A DNA stretch of 64,000 bases from Datisca glomerata (lineage: Eukaryota > Streptophyta > Magnoliopsida > Cucurbitales > Datiscaceae), in contig QANY01000225.1 of assembly GCA_003255025.1 (NCBI GenBank), positions 222,067 to 286,066 on the forward strand. The letters are read 5' to 3'. Shown here one piece after another: positions 1 through 12,065 of this stretch. The notes beneath the pieces were generated by a model that saw only the letters and a list, made by a program, of their open reading frames with translations, was not told the origin of the DNA and did no database searches. The translations under genes and the position numbers were made by a program. Every line of letters starts with the position of its first letter. The first letter of the stretch is position 1.

Positions 1-753
1 CTATGAACAACTGAAGTTACTTATTACTTATAGTTGGATAAAGCTTAATTCCTTGTCCTGAGTAGTGAAAATGTAATACTTGAGATGTGGTCTATGTAAT
101 AAGTCCATGTAGAACCGCATTTGCTAAATCCTATAGAAGGAATTGTGTATAGTAATCCAAGTTAACAAAATAGTTTACGATAATTAATCTATTTACACTG
201 ATTGACATATCAGTCTACATTCCTTATAGCCCAACTTTATGAATCTCCGATTGCAGTTCATATACCATCCTTTTCCAATGAGTTTGTCACAGCATGATTT
301 TATTTCATCTCATCTATTAAATCAAAATCAAATTAAAAATGTAAGCAAAAAAGATCACAATCTTGACACAAACATACCATCAAACGCACCATAAGAAGTC
401 ATTGAATAATAAACTCCCAATCGAGAGAGAAGAACTAAAAGAACAAAGTGAAAAAAGAAAGAAAAGAAGGAAGAAATTGAAGCTCTACCATGCATATTTT
501 AACAAACTATTTTTTACTACAGTTCAAACCGATTTGAAATTTCCAATCAGCAACAATTGAAAGACTGAAAAATTTAGAAGCCAAAGATCAAATAGCAAAC
601 ACAGAAGAAATCAGTACAGAGAATTAAAAAGACATTGGAAAACATTTTTGGAGGAGTTCAATAATAGGAATAACACAAAACAAAAGGGACAGTGGCCAAG
701 CTAATTTAATCAAGAGTGCATTATGCCGTGTCTTTTATTTGGATGTTCACTTT
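1..753. other. AT-rich spacer left of element A
   Basis: No gene, RNA or repeat is recognised here. The only open frame of note (363-560, + strand) is short, Lys/Arg-rich because of A-rich DNA, and shows no domain. The stretch ends at AGGAG (754-758), which may be the left target-site duplication of element A. Confidence 0.5.
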
Positions 754-758
754 AGGAG
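754..758. repeat. Possible left target-site duplication of element A (AGGAG)
   Basis: AGGAG here matches AGGAG at 28520-28524 directly after the 3' LTR. A five-base match alone is weak, but it abuts TG on one side and CA on the other, as expected for LTR element termini. Confidence 0.5.
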
Positions 759-1009
759 TGCACATGAGGGTTGACCACTTCAATATTGACTCCCCGTGAA
801 GTGCAACTCTTACGGCGTATCGGGAGTGCCTTCATTAAGGATATACACCATGGAGTACCACCCCTGACACGTACCATGGAGTATCACGCTGAGACGTACC
901 ATGGAGTACCACCGTTGAGACACATCATGGGGGCCGCCACTGAGATGCACCCCATGGGGTGCCACCACTGAGTTACCCGTGGGGGTCGTCCCTATGGCAG
1001 CACCATGGG

Positions 1010-1100
1010 GTGTCACCCCCATGGTAGCACCATTGATGCCACTCCCATGGTAGCACCATTGATGCCACTCCCATGGTAACACCATTGATGTCACTCCCAT
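1010..1100. repeat. 26-bp tandem repeat in LTR A
   Basis: The unit 'catggtagcaccattgatgccactcc' recurs with a 26-base period (ATGG at 1021, 1047, 1073) with few changes. Related copies occur in the 3' LTR at 27675-27760. The LTR segment on either side (860-1010) carries further CCATGG-containing degenerate units. Confidence 0.85.
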
Positions 1101-1384
1101 TGGTGTACTATGGAGGTGCTTAGATCACCCTTCGTAATGCAACTCGAAGACAACAATGATGTACTTCAAACAAGACAAATCACTCCGCTATCACAACGAG
1201 TCATCATATCAGTCACCCCATGGTGCTGCCATAGGGACGACCCCATGGTAACATCATTGATGTCACCCCCATTGGTGTACCATGGAGGTGCTTAAATCAC
1301 CCTTCGTAATGCAACTCGAAGACAACAATGACATACTTCAAACAAGACAAATCATTCCGCTATCACAACGAGTCATCATATCAC
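1097..1384. repeat. 172-bp direct duplication inside 5' LTR of A
   Basis: The block starting CCATTGGTGTAC at 1097 recurs at 1269 with only a few substitutions over about 115 bases, through 'cgagtcatcatatca'. The 3' LTR (27755-27865) has the block once, so the duplication arose after or outside the copying of that LTR. Confidence 0.85.
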
Positions 1385-2078
1385 AAATCACCAAGTCAAG
1401 TGATAAAGACTTTGGTGGATGTATGGTTGCCTGAGAACACTTGGGAGACTGAGGACTGATAAGATTAGGGGTGAGGCTACGCTGTATTGGAGATAACATA
1501 CCTCTTCCAATATGACCACTCTAACATTGATCGTGTGCTACCCTCCCACTTTGGAGAGGGGGCTTGGTCCTAAGAGATCATTTTGAGAGTAAACTTTGGG
1601 TGAATACCTCCATTGAGGCCCATTGTCTAGGCGTATTCCTCCTGGATCATAGTCATTCCACAAGACCCACGTTGCATCATCCGATTGGCACATGTGAGAT
1701 CCTCCTTTTATCCACCTAGGTGTGATTAATTAGCTAAGATGGCACATTTGGATTGGTGAGCTTGCAACTAATCAAGGGATTAGTTGCAATGGTCCCCCTT
1801 CTTTTTGTCACCTATAAAAGAAGGGATTCTCCTTCATTTTGGAGGATGAAAGTACCTTAACGAGAGAAGCTCCCACTTCTAGGGAGAAGCTTCCACTTCT
1901 AGAGAGGGAAGCTCTCACTTCTAGAAAGAGAAAATATTTTGTCACCACTATTGAGTGTTTAGAGTACTCCTCCTTCAGCTCTCGTTGTCATCTCTGACGT
2001 TCACAGGCGTTGTTCCAGTCACTTGCTAAGGATTAGACCACGCTCGCACTCACCTACGTCACACCTTGCATCTACATT

Positions 2079-2096
2079 TGGTGACTCCGCTGGGGA
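2079..2096 (+). other. Primer binding site of element A
   Basis: TGGTGACTCCGCTGGGGA begins two bases after the LTR end. Element B has the near-identical TGGCGACTCCACTGGG at the same place. Tat/Ogre elements typically carry a primer site of this kind; from memory I associate it with tRNA-Arg, which was not checked. Confidence 0.7.
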
Positions 2097-2384
2097 GTGC
2101 TTTGTCACTCTAGCAAAGGACCACCATGGCCGGACGTGCAAAGGGAAGAACAAATCTATCACGCACGGAGGGAGATGGACCCATACTCAATGATGAACAC
2201 AGACAAGAGGAGGAGAACACCTCCCGTGAGTTACCACCAAGCGCACTTACATAAGCGCAAGAGCAAGCCGAAGCCATTCGGGAACTCTAAACACTGAGAT
2301 GAGGATAGTCATTGATATATTAAATGCATACATCAGTGCCACCGCACCATAACACCCACCACTAACCTCCACCATGGCGTGACA

Positions 2385-2535
2385 TGCCTTCGTCATAGGT
2401 GTGCAACCGAGTACCTCCATCATCGGTGCGTAACCAACCATCTCCATCATAGGCGTGCAACTGACCACCTCCATCATGGGGATGCAACGAGCCTCCATCA
2501 TGGGGAGTGCAACCAACCTCCACCATAGGCGCGCC
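2385..2535. repeat. Degenerate ~33-bp repeats in leader of element A
   Basis: Five or so units with the core 'acctccatcat(a/g)gg..tgcaac' lie between the primer site and gag. They read through as open frames on both strands (for example repeated Met-Met-Glu on the minus strand), which is a product of the repeat and not evidence of a gene. Confidence 0.7.
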
Positions 2536-2799
2536 ACTGAATTCTCTCATGAGCTTCCAACCATCCTCCGTTGTAGGTGTTCAATCATAAACATTCACCT
2601 AGAACCATGTTCAACCGAACGTTTAAGCCAACACTCAGACTCTTGCACAACTCAATGTTACACTAACACCTCTGAACAACTTCGCGACCCCGACTACTTT
2701 AATAGCTTAGACCAACCTCACCCCAAACGCAAACATCCTTGTTGGAAGTAGTCATTTCATTACCCGTGAATCCCTCCAAAAGGTACTCCAAGAGGAGAG

Positions 2800-3857
2800 A
2801 GTAAGAGCATCGCCAAATGAGTCTGTTGTCAACTTTAGACCACCATATTTGACTGACATAGCCTTGAGACTATACCTGGTGTGTTCCCCAAAAGTTTCGA
2901 AAGTATAATGGCCAAAATAGTTGTGCCAAAGAACATATGATATGTTTCATTGATGATATGAAGCCCTATGGTTATGGTGAGTTCGTGAGTTTGAGGGAAT
3001 TCTCCAAGTCCTTGACGGAACGCGCTTACACTTAGTACGAAAGCTTGGCACCCGAGTCGATCTTGACATGGACGTAAATGGTACCAACCTTCTTGGTGAA
3101 GTTCTTTGTCATAGAGGAGAGTACTAGCACACTAGATCTAGAGAGGCAAAAGATCAGTGATGACATTGTGTCATACGTTCAATGGCTCAAGGAGAAGGCC
3201 ATGGATTGCCAAGAGGATTGCAAGGAGGAAGCCCTTGTGAAGATGTGTATCGGAGGGATGTGGGATGATTATAAGGTCTACCTTGAGAACATGGGGATTG
3301 TCACCTTCACCCGCTTGATAGAAGCGTCCAAAAGGACAAACACTTCAGTACATAGGCCACGATAACCCGATAGGAATGACCGCCCTTGAAGACCCACCAC
3401 ATCACGCTACCATCCTCAAGTAGCAGCTGCACAACCACAGGGGTGCGGTCGTAAGAGAGGAAGATATGTGATGAATGACCCACTGCCTTTTCCTTGCACC
3501 ATGGATAAGGTGGAAGCACTAGTGGATATATGTATAAAGGATAAAGAGATCACCTTACCTTAAGTCACCGTGCTACCTACAAGGGAGGAAATGAGTTCTT
3601 CAAACTTTTGCAGATATCACCGCACTACATCACACCCCACCCATGAGTGTAAATTTTTTAGAAGATTCTTTGATGAGAAGTTGAAGAAGGGTGAGATCAT
3701 TACAGAAGGTGTCGGACCAGCGGATCCACCCCCTTTCCCCAAACATGCCAACGTCAACGTGATTAGCGCCGTTGTAATAGGATATACTTCATATGTTACC
3801 ATAGTGGAGGAAGCAGATGAGGAAGAAACCATAGGGGGAGACGCCGCTAACTCTTGA
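2800..3857 (+). pseudogene. gag of element A (broken)
   Basis: Gag is the capsid/nucleocapsid protein that packages retrotransposon RNA. A Retrotrans_gag-like helical segment is readable at about 3120-3330 (DIVSYVQWLKEKA, then ALVKMCIGGMWDDYKVYLEN). It is followed by a Cys/His stretch at 3609-3660 (CRYHRTTSHPTHEC), which corresponds to the C-x-Y-H..H..C motif found before the protease in Tat-type elements. Several stops and frame changes interrupt it, including one after 3362. It lies directly upstream of the protease segment. Not functional. Confidence 0.7.
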
Positions 3858-3991
3858 ACATAAGGACTTGTAAGAACTTCTTTTATACGCTTGGGTTGGA
3901 TGATGTTGCACGACGTCAAGTCTCTAAAATGCTAATAGATGTCACTCAACAAAATTCTGCTCAAATGAATTGTTGCTTTGCATAATCGCCT

Positions 3992-4400
3992 TTGAGCAAG
4001 ATGAAGTGGAACGAGGAGAGTGCCATCAAATTCACCAACACCAACCGACATGTTAAGAGGACGAGACACAATCACCCCATTTATGTGGAGGCAACAGTCA
4101 ATGGCACGCGAGTGAGGCGCGCCCTATTGGACAATGGATTGGGAGTGAATGTTATGCCCTATGCTACCTTCAAGGCGGTTGGCATCCCAGAGAAGAGACT
4201 AGTGAGACAATCAATTGTTATGACGGGTTTCTCATCAACGAGTGTGAGGACGATGGGTGATGTCAATATGGAATTTTAAATTGCACCAATAAGAACCACC
4301 AACTGTTTCCATATGATCGAGTACAATACGATCTACCACATATATTGGGGAGGCCATGGATTCATGACCATGAATGTGTCCCTTCAACCTTGCATCAGTG
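3992..4400 (+). pseudogene. Aspartic protease of element A (broken)
   Basis: Retropepsin-like protease that would cleave the Gag-Pol polyprotein. The active-site region reads LLDNGLGVNVMP near 4125-4160, where a functional enzyme usually has D-(T/S/N)-G-(S/A)-S, so the residue after Gly is changed. The downstream frame ends at 4279, and a second part (the 'GRPWIHDH'-like stretch near 4345-4370) is out of frame. Position between gag and RT fits the family order. Confidence 0.65.
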
Positions 4401-4752
4401 CCTGAAATCATGATGGCGTGATAAGAATATCACGGTAGCGGCTACCAAAGTCCCATTCAATGAGGCCGAAGCTCACTTGATAGAGGCGACGCTCTTTGAT
4501 GAACTTATGATGGTAGGTGCCACCGTGCCTAGAAGGATGATCGCTGCCCCTTTTACGAAGTGTGAGGTTAGGAAAGGAAAGGAAGTACTTTCATCAAGGA
4601 CGAAGTTGATAACTCGCATGACTTTTCCAAACAGAAAAAGGGCATACGGCTTATGATGGTGCACAGGATCAAGTGTACAGCCTGATCCCCCTGATGATGG
4701 AGCAAATGCGGATATAATGACGGAGGAGGCATTCGATAAGGCATAAGGACTT

Positions 4753-5290
4753 ATGCAATGGATCTATATGATGAATTTTGAACCATCAGAGGTGCCTCTA
4801 CCAACCAACCCATCACTACTACAAGAGCAGCTAGTGGAAGTCTATATTGGGGATGGGAGCACAGATAGGTCGGTGTTCCTAGCAAAGGACTTGGAGAGTA
4901 AACAACGGGATGGCTTGATAAAGCTTTTGAATGAGTTAGATGATGTCTTTGCGTAATCGTACTTTGAGATGCCGGGGTTAGATTCTACCTCAGTGACGCA
5001 TAAGTTAGGGGTATTCAAACAACGCACACATATCAAGCAACACCATCGTCATTTTCACCCTGAGGTGGAGCTCCAAATCAAGTCTAAAATTTCAAAGCTC
5101 ATAGAGGCAGGATTTATCTAGCCTATCAAGCACCCCACATGGTTAGCGAACATTGTTCTGGTAAAGAAGAAAAATGGTCAGATCCGTTGTTGCGTTGGTT
5201 TTAAAAACTTGAACAAGACATGCCCCAAAGATGACTTCCCACTACCTAATGTAGAAACATTGGTCGATGCTATGGCAGAACATGAATGAG
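4753..5290 (+). pseudogene. RT N-terminal remnant of element A
   Basis: The segment encodes the conserved lead-in to Ty3/gypsy reverse transcriptase (a 'GLIKLLNELDDVFA' block at about 4909-4956). The fingers follow, with 'KKKNGQIRCCVGFKNLN' and 'CPKDDFPLPNVE' readable at 5165-5260. The palm with the catalytic YxDD motif is absent: homology stops near 5290 and the next recognisable domain is RNase H at about 5540. An internal deletion has therefore removed the RT core and the first RNase H. Confidence 0.7.
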
Positions 5291-5539
5291 ATACTAACCC
5301 GAGGGGCAATGTTGTTGAGTGAGTTTGACATTACACCCCTCACCCCGAAGGCGTAAAGGAGTCAAGCGTTGGGCGATTTGCAGGCCTAATTTCCAAGTGG
5401 TGAACTGGAAACTCTAGACGAGACCATACCTGGACACCTACATGAAGTCAATAGTTGTGAGGGTGTGCCATGGGCTCTGACATTCGACAGGTCATTGACC
5501 CATTCTAGCGGTGGAACAAGACTTGTCTTGGAAAATCCC

Positions 5540-5965
5540 TTGGGCAACATTTATTCAATGGCATGCAATTTGGCATTTCCATGTATGAACAACGAATTGG
5601 AGTAGGAAAATTTTATATTGGGACTTCGATATGCAAAGGATAGGGGTGACACCACTATCAAGGTCAAAAGGGACTCCAACTTGATCATCAACCAATTTAG
5701 AGGAGATTTTGCTGTGAAGGAACCTACCCTCGCACAATACCAGCATGAGATTCAAAAGCTTTTTGCCATAATTGATGATATTAGTTTTGAACACACCCTC
5801 AGATCTAACAACCGCTATGCTGATGCCCTGGCAACTCTAGACACCAAAATCCCTCTCACCAACCCTAATCCAGTGGTTGAAGTTATTGTTAAAGCAACGA
5901 GTGCCATAGCTGATGGCAACACTGAGCCACAATCCCAGGATTGGAGATGCAAAATCAAAGCATAA
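5540..5965 (+). pseudogene. Second RNase H domain of element A (broken)
   Basis: An open stretch at 5618-5965 encodes an RNase H-fold segment: 'LGLRYAKDRG', then 'KVKRDSNLIINQFRGDF' (the D-S-x-L-I strand typical of plant RNase H-like domains), and a C-terminal NNRYADALATL motif that normally carries the last catalytic Asp. Tat/Ogre elements have such an additional RNase H between RT and integrase. The upstream strand carrying the first catalytic Asp is scrambled. Confidence 0.7.
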
Positions 5966-6329
5966 TTATCTCAAGGGGAAGCTGCTATGAACAAGGAGTT
6001 GAAAAAATTTGTTAATTTGAGTAGAGTTCTCTTCTATAGTGGGCTGATGGAATACTTCCATGATGCGTGAGTTTAGAGGAAAGTCATAGCCACCTCAAGC
6101 GTTTATATGAAGACTATTGTGCCAGGGAAGGGCCGCTCCTACACCGCTTTCTCCAAATGATGAGTTTCTATTGACCAAACATGACCACTGAGGCCATGAC
6201 TATGCAAAAGAATTGTCTTAAGTGTCAATTGATCCCCGATCCCAAGGAAGTTCATCTAGTGGAAGTAATGACAGATTGGTGACAACCTTACATCTCGTAT
6301 TTGAATGATTGTACTCTTCCGTCAAGCAG

Positions 6330-7340
6330 AGCAAATGCCTCCATTATTAAGAAGCGGAATCCTTGTTTCTTTATGCTCAATGGAGAGTTATGCAAGGCTA
6401 GTATGGACGGGCGTCCTCTTAAGTGTTTGGGTATTGATGATCAATGAACTATCTGGAGGAAGTACATAAAGGGTCATGTGGTGAACACCAAGTAGGCAGG
6501 AGGCTATATGAGGAATTACTCAAGATATGTTACTATTGGCCCACCATGGAAGATGATACATTGGACTATGCACGAAAATTTCACACTTTCCAAGTCCTTA
6601 GAAACGTTATTCAAGCCCCATCCGTATCCTTGCACCCAACGAAAGTCCTTTGGTCATTTTGTACATGGGCTCTGGACTTCGTTATACTCATCTCACTTGC
6701 GTTAAAAGGTTACTTATGGATCATTATCGCTACAGATTGTTACACTAAGTGGGCAGAGGTCATAGCTCTCAAGAAGGGGAAAAGTGAACAGGCCTATAAC
6801 TTTATCAAGGAGAATATCATATGTCGATTTGGGCTACTAAGACGAATCATCTTGGGCAATGGGATGGCATTCAATAACAGTTCCTGTTGAACTATTGGAA
6901 GCATACAACTTCTACCATGATAAGTCCACACCCTATTATCCCAAGGGGAATGGTCAAGCTGAGGCAACTAACAAGATGTTAGTGAGGATAGGTAGTCATA
7001 TGGTCCACGACGCCCAGAATACATGGCATGAGTTATTTCCCTTAACACTATGGACATACCAAACAGCGAAGCAGTCCTCAACGCAAGTAACCCCCTTTGC
7101 TTTGGTTTATGGTTGTGAAGTAGTTATACCTGCAGAGGTAATGGTACCATCGACTAAGCTAGCGTGTTCAGTAGAAGTTGAGTGCCCCACCCATTTTGGT
7201 GATCTAGAAGTTATAGATGAAAGGAGAGATAAGGCCAAAGAAAACATCCAAGCCTACCAGGAGAGAATGATCAAAACCTACGAGGCAATGGTAGTCCGCG
7301 GGTGTTCCATGAAGGTGACTTGGTATTGAAAGCCCCAGAT
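6330..7340 (+). pseudogene. Integrase of element A (frameshifted)
   Basis: Integrase inserts the cDNA into the genome. The H2C2 zinc-binding region is seen at 6450-6600 (VHKGSCGEHQ..., then 'RKFHTFQ' where CxxC is expected, so the Cys pair is lost). The catalytic core follows (ATDCYTKWAEV near 6730-6760), then a frameshift near 6860-6890 joins the last part: 'YYPKGNGQAEATNKM' with the catalytic Glu, and a 'TPFALVYGCEVVIP' motif ending near 7140. At least one frameshift and upstream stops make it inactive. Confidence 0.75.
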
Positions 7341-7715
7341 CATGTCATGCAGTGTATGTACGCTTAAAAGTTCACACTAAAATGTGGAAGCCCCAATGAG
7401 ACACATCCTTAGCTGAAAGTGGATTATGTCATTTAGTCGATCCCCAGACAATACGCCTCTTACCATCACCTATCAACTTCAAGTTTATCATGAAATATTA
7501 TGCATAGGCATTTTGTCAGTTGTTTCTTTTTGTACATGAAAATACTTTGACACTGCTTTAAACAATAGCCACCGAGGCAACTAGGCGTGATATATGCCAG
7601 TTGGCTCGCTCTTCTGTACAAAAACTTAGAATGAACAGGGGAACTTCAGAAAATTTTGACTCTAAAGATGTGCTGTAAAATATTGCTACTTAAAGGGGGC
7701 TCCAGCCCCCTTCTT

Positions 7716-8345
7716 AAAAACACTCATGATAAACGTCATGCTTGGTGAGTTGCGTAGGCTTTCACGCCACTACTTGAAAAAACCCATGATAAATGTCATG
7801 CTTGAGCTGCATAGGCTTTCACGCCTCTATTTAAAAACACACATGATAAACATCATGCTCGGTGAGTTGTGTAGGCTTTCATGTCACTACTTGAAAACAC
7901 CCATGATAAACGTCATGATTGGTGAGTTGCATAGGCTTTCACGCCTATATTTGAGAACACCCATGATAAACTTAATGCTTGGTGAGATGAGTAGGCTTTC
8001 ACGACTCTACTTAAGAACACCCATGAAAATGTCATGCTTGGTGAGTTGCGTAGGCTTTCATGCCACTACTTGAAAACACCCATGATAAATGTCATGCTTG
8101 GTGAGTTTCATAGGCTTTCACACCTTTATTTTAAGAACACCCATGATAAACGTCATGCTTGGTGAGTTGCGTAGGCTTTCACACCTCTATTTGAGAACAC
8201 CCATGATAAACGTCATGCTTGGTGAGATGTGTAGACTTTCACGCCTTTTTTAAATTGGACACCCATAATAGGCGTCATGCTTGGTGAGATGTGTAGGCTT
8301 TCGATTGCTTAAAGAACACATATGACAGAGATCATGCTTAACATT
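7716..8345. repeat. ~57-62 bp tandem array downstream of pol in element A
   Basis: About ten units share the core 'catgataaacgtcatgcttggtgagttgc' style sequence followed by 'taggctttcacgcc', starting near 7726, 7786, 7842, 7902, 7962, 8022, 8082, 8143, 8203 and 8264. Because several units are a multiple of three long, a 115-aa frame runs through them; this is a by-product of the array. Minisatellites after pol are common in Tat/Ogre elements. Confidence 0.9.
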
Positions 8346-8692
8346 AAGAATACTTGTGATGCACCGCTCAAGTTCTCATATTTGATGTAACACCCGGACT
8401 TACGTGTCGCCTCATCGTGCCCGATCTCACCATGATAAACCCACACGCCCTAGAGGCACACTGGATGCCATGATTTAGGCTTTCATGCCCCTGGGAGGAT
8501 CACTCACTAGGTGAGTTGGCGGGCAAACAAAGTCTAGTATACTCTAACGAACTCACACGATCTCGCCAAGGACACTCACAATGTGCTACCATATAAAGAT
8601 TACAAGGCAACAAGAAAATAAATGATGCATACAAAAAGCGAGAAATAACGAGTCAACATTTCACATGTGAAGATAAGACGATGACATCTCAT
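8346..8692. other. Spacer between array and antisense PMD gene in element A
   Basis: No gene is seen. The stretch contains scattered, diverged echoes of the upstream array (for example 'catgataaaccca' near 8433 and 'taggctttcatgcc' near 8476). It would be the 3' flank of the minus-strand PMD gene. Confidence 0.5.
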
Positions 8693-11646
8693 TCACGAAT
8701 AAAAGTTCACAATAGTATGAGTTATTATTACATCAAAAGTCATAAGGGGTATGAGAAGAAACACAAGCAATCTAACTTGGTTCCCAAAAACATCACCCGC
8801 CACAAGCTCCTCAGATTTGAGCCTAATGGCGTTGCTCTTCGCTTGGAGCTGATGATGCATGTTGATCTCCATGTCTAAGTCCATTATCTTCACCTGCGCC
8901 GCAAGCACTCGCTCTTGTTGACAGTGACACCGCTATTCTAAATGCTCTATGTACACATCCTTCGCCAATCGTCGGTTTAACCGCCGGAAGTTACAAATGG
9001 CGGGTCTCAACCAATCCAACTTCATATGCAACAACTTCATCTCCTTCCACGTGTTCAACACACAAGATACCACCTCTAAGTAGGCATTCTTATACTGAAG
9101 ATGGGCCAAATTGAACAATGTCTCGCCAGCCATAGTGATGCAGGATTAGCGAATATGCTTAGTAAAGTTTATGAACTTAATGCCGCAATCATAATGAGTT
9201 TCAACGACGTTATGAAGGTATGAGATCAACATCTTATCCATTAAAACCTGGTCATACTCAACCATCCGTCCAGAAAGCTCCAGCTTGAATTCATGTGCAC
9301 CATAACCTCTCATGCTGTTGGTCCCAGAGCTGTCACCATCCCACCTCTCCTTACTCAGGTTCTGAAGAGGGGTCGCAACATGATGATCATCATCATCATC
9401 TAATGGAGGATCCTCATCAACATATGCTTGACGGGGTGGATATGCCGCTACCTTAGTGTCGAGCTCCCCTCCCATGACTGCATCACCACGAGAGCTTGCA
9501 TCAGTTGTTACCATAGTAGTAGTAGTAACTGTGTTGCAGGCTGCAGGAGTCACATCCAAGGAGCGTGTTGTCGCACCGTCACCTTCATCCTATAACCTGA
9601 AGGAGCCCCCTGTCGCTATAATCAGCCTGTGCTCATTCATGTCAGTAGACCCCTCATTGGCGAAATGAAACATGTTGTCAATATGAAGTATTTCTCCACA
9701 AGAACCAAACAAACGCATGTTGGAAAGGCATTTACAAATAAGTTTGACTACGCTACCAAAGTGTGCAATAAAAGTGTTACCTCTACCCTCGCGTGGGAAT
9801 ATTCCACAAGAGGAGACTCTTCTACCTCTTCCAGTTGCATGATATCAAGAGGGAAAGTCGTAGAATCATATGTCATTTTCTACCGCAACAACAGTAGGAA
9901 GGGCCCCTCGCTCTCTAGATAGGAGACGAAGCCTGGTCACTTAGTTCATTCTCGAAAGGGGAGAATTGTGTTGGCATCGGTACTATGAAATCCTACATAT
10001 GGAAACATCAATTTCAACTTGGACCAAAGGGAAATGTGCAAACATGGCATAAATGAACCAAGACAAAATTCGCATACACCTCAAGATATGCCTCTACACT
10101 CTCTGAAACAGTTGGCACATGCCTGTCGAAATTTTCTACCACGGGATGATCCTCCCTGGTTGGGCCATGACCATGCTCCTGTCAAAAGGAAAATAACAAT
10201 ATGATGAGAGCTAGCTAGAAAAATAAAATAGAGAAGAACGAGGGGAAGATATGTATATACCAACGTCCTCTCCTTCTTGGCTTGGACTAACCCAGTTGAC
10301 GATGTGCCCTCCAACTATGGTGCCGCCCTTTTCCTTTGTCGCACTAATTGTGGGAGCTCATCCTCACCACTAACCTGTCCTGACTGCTCCATGGGGCGCT
10401 GAAACAAATACAAGTATCAATCATCAAGTTCATTATAAAGGTGCATAGTGAATGGTAAATAAAAAAGTATTAGTCATCATAAAAAAGGGTATTACCATCG
10501 AAGGTGATGACGTCGCACCGCTAGGAGGGTCTCTGCTAGAGGCACTGGTGAGCCTGCTCGTGAAAATCCCCTTGACAGCAGGATTGGACTTTAGAAAAGC
10601 GCCAGCTATAGAATTTGTCTTCATGCTAATGGTGTTGGCCGTCTGAATTTTACTAGTAGGGGCGACCTCGATTGTAATAGGGACTCTAGATGCGTCTCCC
10701 TTCTGTACCACACTCGAGTCTCCCATTGGCTCAATGTCAGAAGTCACTCCTTGGCCCACCTCAGAATGTTGCACCCTGGACTTAATCTTGGGAATAAGAC
10801 CCAACGTGATGTTACCCCTTTAACCGTTGAGACATCTAACACCTTCGGAGGAGACACTAAGCTTCTGGTCTATCTCGACTTCTGACTCAGGAAAAATACT
10901 TTGAGCTTTATTGTTCGATGAGACATGCAAGAATCATTGGGGACGAGTAGCTTGTGAGGAGTAGCGTCCCCATAATCCCTATCACCCGTCCATAGCGTCA
11001 ATGCTTCCTTGCCCAACACCCGTTGTAAGTTAAGATTGACGGTAGCCTGGTCATAGCTGAACTGATGGACGACTCGGTTACACTAATAACGCGTCGACGT
11101 GAAATGGTTTCCATCATGCCCATCCTCTAACTCCACCATCACGGGAAGAGTGAAAGGCATTATGATCACCACCAGAAGCCTGTCAAGACTGGACCAACCA
11201 AGCACGACCTCCTTGCTAAGCGTAATATGGCTGTCCACCATTCCCCAAAACAGTATAGGCGTAACCAGTGCAACCATCCAGATTAGGGCAAGGTTAGAAG
11301 TAGCTGTACACGTCACTGTCTTATGAAAAGTCGACATGAGTGGGAGTCTTGATCCTACACCAGGGCCATTCACGGGGCGGTTCAAAAGGGTGCTTCCAAT
11401 TCTTATAATCAACCTTCTGAGGAGTGCAGTGGATGATTCGCTCCCATATGAACATTTTCAAGAATGGGCAGTCCACGTCGGTCGTGACCTCATACCTGCC
11501 CATGGAACTTTTTAAATCACTATGGAAATGATCGAGCAACTAGAAAAGATTGCCCAAGAACAGGGGCCCGAGCTCAATCCTCTGCCCCGTCACCAACATG
11601 GCTGCCATTGGGAGTACACGTTTACTCACCATCTCCGTTAGCGTAC

Positions 11647-11743
11647 CTACAACGTTTCAGGAGAACAATGTTAGACTCACTAGGCAAAGAACAACAACAA
11701 ATACAAAAGATAATGGTTACAAAAATCATCATTACACTCTCAC
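11647..11743 (-). other. Intron in antisense PMD gene
   Basis: On the minus strand the donor is CAG|GTGAGAG and the acceptor TTGTAG|GTACGC. Removing these 97 bases joins the FPG codon frame to the next conserved PMD block in phase, while reading through gives a non-conserved tail. Two further candidates in the same gene are 10399-10495 (ATG|GTAATA ... TTTCAG) and 10179-10260 (TTG|GTATAT ... GACAG). Confidence 0.75.
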
Positions 11744-12065
11744 CTGGGAAAATATATCTCGACAGCCACATGGATAGAAATGTTGCCAACTCCACCTCCC
11801 TATTCTTAAACATGATGGCATCGATGGGCAAACATCTTGATGATTTCTTCAAATTTGAATCATAGTATTTGAAGAAATGACTCATCCAATAGGAAAAGTT
11901 GGCCCTCTTCCCTCGTTTACCGTCAAAAGAACACTTGTAGGAATTCTTCAAACCATCCTCAAGAAGATCAATCACCCTGTGCATCTCAGGCCCCATAGTG
12001 TTGAAGAGGACGCGATAATCACTGACATAGGAAGACACAACAACATGTGTGCATCCTCTTGTGTA

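Larger units (their letters stand above)
759..2076 (+). repeat. 5' LTR of element A
   Basis: About 870-2076 aligns with 27570-28519: shared CCATGG-rich repeats, the block around 'cacccttcgtaatgcaactc', a TATA box and the same ending (gcatctaca). TATAAAA at 1813-1819 is the likely LTR promoter; the 3' copy has TATAAA at 28301. This LTR is longer than its partner because of a 172-bp tandem duplication (units starting 1097 and 1269), extra 26-bp repeats, and about four copies of a GAAGCTCCCACTTCTAG-like motif (1866-1930) where the 3' LTR has one. The first 110 bases have no clear match at the 3' LTR, so the start rests on TG plus the AGGAG match. Confidence 0.7.

Noticed and set aside
363..560. 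Small Lys-rich ORF near the left edge
   Set aside because: Short, A-rich composition, no similarity or regulatory context.
810..1100. 96-aa minus-strand frame rich in His-Gly-Met in LTR A
   Set aside because: It is produced by the CCATGG-containing tandem repeats and has no domain.
7716..8345. Regular repeat array read as a CRISPR-like or repeat-protein gene (115-aa frame with 20-aa repeats)
   Set aside because: Units are diverged tandem repeats without unique spacers, in a plant retrotransposon; the frame exists because several units are 57-60 bases long.
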